Shown piece by piece: positions 59,310-64,000 of a DNA stretch of 64,000 bases (position 1 is the stretch's first letter; every line of letters begins with the position of its first letter). The DNA is taken from the NCBI RefSeq assembly GCF_029962835.1, contig NC_080582.1:74644177-74708176 (forward strand), read 5' to 3'. This DNA is from Magnolia sinica (lineage: Eukaryota; Streptophyta; Magnoliopsida; Magnoliales; Magnoliaceae). The notes beneath the pieces were generated by a model that ran no database searches, had not been told where the DNA came from, and saw nothing but the letters and a program-made list of their open reading frames with translations. Position numbers and translations under genes: made by a program.

Positions 59310-59896
59310 GGGGTCATTTGCCACCATGGATTTGGGGGGATTTCAAATCCCCCAGTTGTTTGGTATCATAAATTACCTAAGGTTTCAAATCCATTCAATC
59401 GGAGGTTTGAAATCTACCGTGAAAGCTTGGATTACATCTAAAATCCTTCTACGAGTTGCATCATGTGAAACATGTGTGTCACTAAAATATTAATTTATTT
59501 AACACATGGCCTACTAATGATATCCCAAAATAATTAAATTATTAATTGCATCACTATAAATCTATAATTGCTTTAATACGATGATCAACACAGTCCAAAC
59601 ATTGTCCATGTAAATCAACGGTTAAAAATCGTTGGTTAGTCACTGGAACATGACGACTTGGAATTTTATCATTTTCAAGCAAAGTATATATTCCAACGGA
59701 CTTATTACAATTATCGTGTCAAGTATTACATACATTCACTAATTAGATATATTAAAATTGATTTAGTAATTAAATTCAAACCCTTGTAAATATACTATGC
59801 ATAGTTACCTTTGGATTAAAGTCGTTTGTGAATCAGGGGTTTCAAATCCATTGGGTCCCGAATCTAGGTTCCAAATCCATGATCAGAACCGGGCCC
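59310..59896. mobile_element. Harbinger/Tourist-like MITE
   Basis: Left end GGGGTCATTTGCCACCATGG, right end ATCAGAACCGGGCCC (the opposite strand of GGGCCCGGTTCTG). TTA immediately flanks both sides (59307-59309 and 59897-59899), the classic PIF/Harbinger target. The arms contain GGATTTGG and CAAATCC blocks. No coding capacity. Confidence 0.7.
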
Positions 59897-59899
59897 TTA

Positions 59900-61237
59900 G
59901 ATTTACCAAATATGTGAAATATCGTCCCAATTAAAAAATTGAGATGGGCCATGTGGTTAGAAAATTGTAAAATTACACCTAAGTTTTGGATAAGCTGATT
60001 TTTGTATCTTTCCTTTATCTTAGTGAGCTACATCTGATGAATAGATTTGGGGAAGATATACCATGGTGGTCCCTATAATTTAACCTACTTGAGTCATGCA
60101 TCCCTATGATTTTTGGTCCTAGGGTCTAGCATCATGGAGTGCACCAGATGGACGGAGTGGATTGCACATATAAAACATGGTGTGGCCCAAAGAGCTCGTG
60201 TGTTTTATCGGCTGGCGGAGGATTCCCACTCTCAAAATGGTGGTAAACTATGATAATACTTAGTTTTTGGGTCCACTAAAAAGAGCTTTCATTAATCATC
60301 GATAAGAGGACAATTCATCATTGGCAATCAGTACACAGCTTGCAAAAATGTCATTTAAAATGACGATTTGAACTTAGACCTGTTTGGCATGAATATCATG
60401 ATTCGGTCAAATCATAGTATTTTATTAGTTTTTGAGTTGTAGACTTCTATGCAAGTTTTGCACCGTTTACAAAATGGTGGTGACTTTTCAAATGTGCACA
60501 TAGTACACTTTTACAGCAATCCAGACCGTCCAAATTGCTGACCAAAATCTGAATGGTGCATAACTTGAAAATTGTGCCAAGAAGATAATATTAACTATAT
60601 GAATTTTCCATTTGAATATAGACCATTCACTAATTTTGTTTTAACCATCCATTTGATAGCTATTATTTGGATGGTTAGGATTGATTGATTAATTCAGTTA
60701 TTTAGATTTGATCTGTCCACAATGGGAACAACAGTTTGGATGGTCTTGATGGTTGGACATCAGTGGCCCATGTGAGGATGATGCGTCACTACCATTTTCT
60801 AAATGGCCCAAAAACTAACATAGAGTCTATGTTGCAGGCATGATGCACTGATTAGAACCCTTCATCTACTGGGCCCATGGGTTTAACTCACTACTACTCG
60901 CGCCAACTCATCTGGTTTTGAGCTGAGTTGTAATTTGCCCGAGTCAGAGGTGAACCGGATCCAATTAAACTGAGCGGTTGGCCATTTTCTTTGAAATGAT
61001 AGAAAGGTGTTGGATAGTCTGTACATATACTTAGAGCTGGGTGTCTGACCGAGTTAGGGCTGACCCGCCTCGATCTGGTTTTGAAATAGGCCTCACTTGA
61101 ACTCGACTCGACTCGATACTGAGTCCAGCATGCCTGAACCGATCTGAATCTAGGTTTGGCCTAAACTAATATGAACTGAGTCCCACCTGGTCAAAAGTAA
61201 CGAGTCTGCTCGAGTTGGCACCGATCCAGATCGAGAG
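59900..61237. other. no gene recognised
   Basis: Intergenic. From about 61030 it is rich in GAGTCGAG/CGACTCG-type pieces, possibly the left part of an unnamed repeat with the right part at about 61590-61770. Confidence 0.35.
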
Positions 61238-61313
61238 ATGAGGGAGGGAGGGAGTGGAGAGGAGAGAGAGGAGGAGGAGGCTGGTGATGGTGGTGGGTGG
61301 TTGTCGAGTTTGG

Positions 61314-61360
<47 letters not shown>

Positions 61361-61510
61361 GGCCATGGTGATGGTGGCGGGTGGCTGTCGGCCTTAAAAA
61401 GGGAGGGAGGGAGTGTAGAGGAGAGAAGGATAAAAAAGTGATAATGGCGGTGGGTGATTGCCGGGCTTGGAAGAGGAGGAGAATGAGGGAGGGAGAGAGA
61501 AGGTTTGGGA
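61238..61510. repeat. GA-rich tandem repeat, about 100-bp units, with (GA)n
   Basis: Three imperfect units carry GGAGGGAGGGAGTG, GATGGTGGTGGGTGG and TTGGAAGAGGAG. A (GA)n tract is at 61319-61356. Frames on both strands through it are simple artefacts. Confidence 0.8.
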
Positions 61511-62781
61511 TTGGGTCGGCATTGGATGGGGCGTATAGGTTAGATTTAGATATATTTAAAATTAGAGTTTTTTATTTTATATATTCCTGAATCCGAGTCG
61601 AGTCGGTTTCCGACCAAGTCGAGTCTAACTGGATTGAGTTTTGTGTCGAGTCGGATGGATTTACTGGGTAACTTGAACTTGACTCCGTTTGAATTCAGAT
61701 TGGGCGAAGCCTACTCAGTTCGGACGGAGTCACCCATTCGGTTCGGGTTGAGTCAAGCCTGAACGAGTCGGAGGAGTTGAGTGGTCCCATGCGTTGCTCT
61801 ACACACACTCGGTGGGATCGCTCGAACCATACCATTCAGGCTTTCAGTTTGTACTCGTGGGGCCCATGGTTCACTGATCCAGACCCTTCAATTTAAGGGT
61901 CCTGCCATGGATCTAATGACTCACCAAAAAAATATTCCAGATGGAAAAAAATGGACGGCTGACATTCAACCCAAAGAGAGTTTTCGAATCTTGGGAATTT
62001 TCGGTACATGGGCCACTCAAGATGAGGCCCATCATATGAACGCTTTGGATTGATTAAAGGCTCAACAGGATAGGCTAGTCTAGTTGTCAAAGCTGGTTTT
62101 CGGGTTGGACTTGATCAAACCTCGGTCTGGCCCACCCATGCTTATTTACGACCGTACATTTCGGGTGTTCTTTGAACTATTTGAACCCCTCCAGAGAGTG
62201 GGCCCGAGGGAAATGATCACATACATTACCATTTCTTTCATGTGCCAATATCACACGTGCAGAATATCCAGTCTGTGAAAAGGATGGACAGCACGATGGT
62301 GATCACATGGTACAAGAATCAGGCCACACACACATGGGGTGGACCACATTACGTTAACAAGATCCAGACCGTTCATCTAGAAGGGCCCATTACGGATAGT
62401 CTATGGGAGAATCTGGTTGGCAAGGGATCTCCAGTGGTGGTGATTATTGCCATGCATGTTATTCATCAAGCCAGAGCCAATGGCCCAATGGTTGGATTGG
62501 GGCCTGATTTAATGCCTGACAATTAATTGGGCTGGACATGGTCTTTCATCTTTATAAAGGCCCAGCCCAACACGACGATAGTTTTGGCCCCAATCAGCCC
62601 AAGCCCAATACCTATTGTCATGGCAGGCTGGATTTGGTCCTTGGCTTTAATGGGCCAAACTCATATATGGTTGGTTCCTGTGGGCCCATGTACCAACCCG
62701 GTTAGGCCCATATGCATGATCAGATGATTTGCATCATTCAGCTCATGGGCTCTGCCATGGAGGGACTGATGCATCTAGAGT
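61511..62781. other. no gene recognised
   Basis: Intergenic. Around 62500-62700 are several GGGCCCA/AGGCCCAGCCCAA pieces that look like fragments of another repeat. Short frames show no domains. Confidence 0.35.
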
Positions 62782-62815
62782 CCCACTACATGATGAGATC
62801 TTATCATGTAGTGGG
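62782..62815. repeat. 34-bp near-perfect palindrome
   Basis: CCCACTACATGATGAGATC followed by its near-complement ending ATCATGTAGTGGG. Only the central few bases differ. Confidence 0.9.
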
Positions 62816-63730
62816 TGTTATGGGTGGTCCCCATGTCTCAACATATGTGGCCATACATGTGTGTGTGTGTGTTATGGGTGAAAATGGACTGATCAAAACA
62901 ACTATGATGAGATAACACAACATAAGTACATGAGGTTGGATAAGAGCTCGGCCCATCAACCAATCAAGAACAACCTCCTTTATCATTTAAAGATTGATCA
63001 CCAGCAATACGTGTGAATCTGGTCGAGATCTTATCATGATCAACTAACGACTATCAATAGAGACTCGACTTGCTTTGAAGAAAGCCCCCCGCAATCAATA
63101 GTTCATCTCGGTCCGTGGGACCTCAACATCTTGACCTCGACCCTCTAACCTAAAGGTCGACCTCAGCCCCTTAGCCGTCTATCACGATCTTTTCAAATCC
63201 TAACCATTTAGAGATTAATCAAAAGACAACTATGACATGTTCGGAGTAATATCCCCTCCGCATTACGCATCTACTAATAGGAATGTGTTGTCATATACAT
63301 AATTATACCAAAGAAACTATAATAAGAGCCTCGTATACGGTAAAATGTACATAAATATAACTTAAAATATATTAGACCCAGGTTCCATGCCCTAACTTTA
63401 ATATCGAAGAGTTCATTTTTATAAACAAGGCCTCCATTATTGTTTACATTTGCAAGTGCGTAGCATTCTAGTGAGAAGTTCAGATCACAACATCAACAAA
63501 TATATATATAATTTTTGAACTATTTTATTATTTGTTATTTAAAATTTAAAATTACATAATCTTTATAATATAGTTTCATAACCACACGTTGAAAGCATCT
63601 CTTGATGATAATTTTGAATAAAACGCCAAGAAGTCTCTTTTGTTGGAATAGTATAAAGGGTGGTCCAAATGGATATATTTTTAATATTTTAAGGATCTCC
63701 TGCTCCATTTCAACGATGTCCTTTTAGAAC
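62816..63730. other. no gene recognised
   Basis: Intergenic. A short TG run lies at about 62860-62871. The rest is AT-rich with nothing diagnostic. Confidence 0.35.
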
Positions 63731-63872
63731 GTGGATTAAGTAGTGAGGAGCCCACTACCCTATGTGATTATGCAGTGAGATCTAAGTAGTGGGGCCATAC
63801 TTCTTATCTTTGAGGCCCACCAATCAAATCTCACGTCGCTGTGGATGGTGAGGTCTTCACCACTTAATCCAT
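63731..63872. mobile_element. possible small inverted-repeat element
   Basis: Left GTGGATTAAGTAGTGAGGAG and right, on the opposite strand, GGATTAAGTGGTGAAGACC. A hairpin of about 140 bp with several mismatches. No target duplication seen. Confidence 0.4.
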
Positions 63873-63929
63873 TTACTCTCTTTAACTTGAAACGGATTGG
63901 CTACTGCCCCTGCTACCAGCCGATGGCTG

Positions 63930-64000
63930 GTGGTTGGTGCTACGTGGGCCCCACCACGATGTATGTGTTTCATCCACGCCTTCCATTTATTTTTTCCGTA
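63930..64000. mobile_element. palindromic foldback repeat, copy 18, cut by window end
   Basis: GTGGGCCCCACCACGATGTA, then GTGTTTCATCCACGCC. The remainder lies beyond the window. Confidence 0.55.

Noticed and set aside
4093..64000. Reading the GGGCCCAC-rich repeats as promoter elements of many genes
   Set aside because: The motif repeats with inverted arms and no adjacent genes; it is transposon sequence.

Overview
The window is nuclear DNA of a flowering plant. It is AT-rich, gene-poor and built mostly from nested transposable elements. Families I recognise are an Athila-type Ty3/gypsy retrotransposon, a CACTA DNA transposon, solo LTRs, hAT-like and Harbinger-like MITEs, tRNA-derived SINEs and a LINE tail. 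About twenty copies of a palindromic repeat with ends like GGGGCCCACCATGATGTATG are scattered through it. From memory this repeat is typical of magnoliid genomes (Liriodendron, Magnolia, Cinnamomum), so a magnoliid is my best guess, but it is an inference.

Layout. 1-196: probable LINE 3' end. 2567-3053 (minus): first coding exon of a plant TAG-type 3-methyladenine DNA glycosylase, with 5' leader and TATA box up to about 3690; its other exons would lie left of the window. This is the only convincing host gene. 4.1-18.3 kb: a field of palindromic repeats, with a SINE, a solo LTR inside a hAT-like MITE, and a (TA)n-flanked MITE nested in them. 18.75-20.5 kb: a 1.2-kb minisatellite between AT-rich arms that may be terminal inverted repeats. 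23,035-51,872: a complete but dead Athila-type element on the minus strand, with about 2.05-kb LTRs, PBS, PPT, gag, protease, RT, RNase H and integrase. 52-64 kb: SINEs, palindromic repeats, one probable solo LTR, two TIR elements and simple repeats.

The most remarkable structure is a 17,100-bp CACTA element (27,914-45,013) inserted in the RNase H domain of the Athila element. It has CACTA termini, subterminal GCTACGGAT-type repeats and a near-perfect 3-bp target duplication. No transposase is recognisable. It carries three exons of an unidentified membrane protein in a consistent splice phase, a broken elongation factor 2 fragment, a 164-166-bp tandem repeat split by a 4.19-kb solo LTR with a perfect 5-bp duplication, and a 5.3-kb telomere-like array (CCTAAA/CCTATAA/CCAAAA units) with higher-order repetition.

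Order of events read from nesting: Athila insertion, then CACTA insertion, with the solo LTR later inside the CACTA. The retrotransposon's gag-to-RT half holds at least ten nonsense codons, which look like C-to-T or G-to-A changes, while its integrase frame remains open. All identifications come from reading the sequence; no database search was run.
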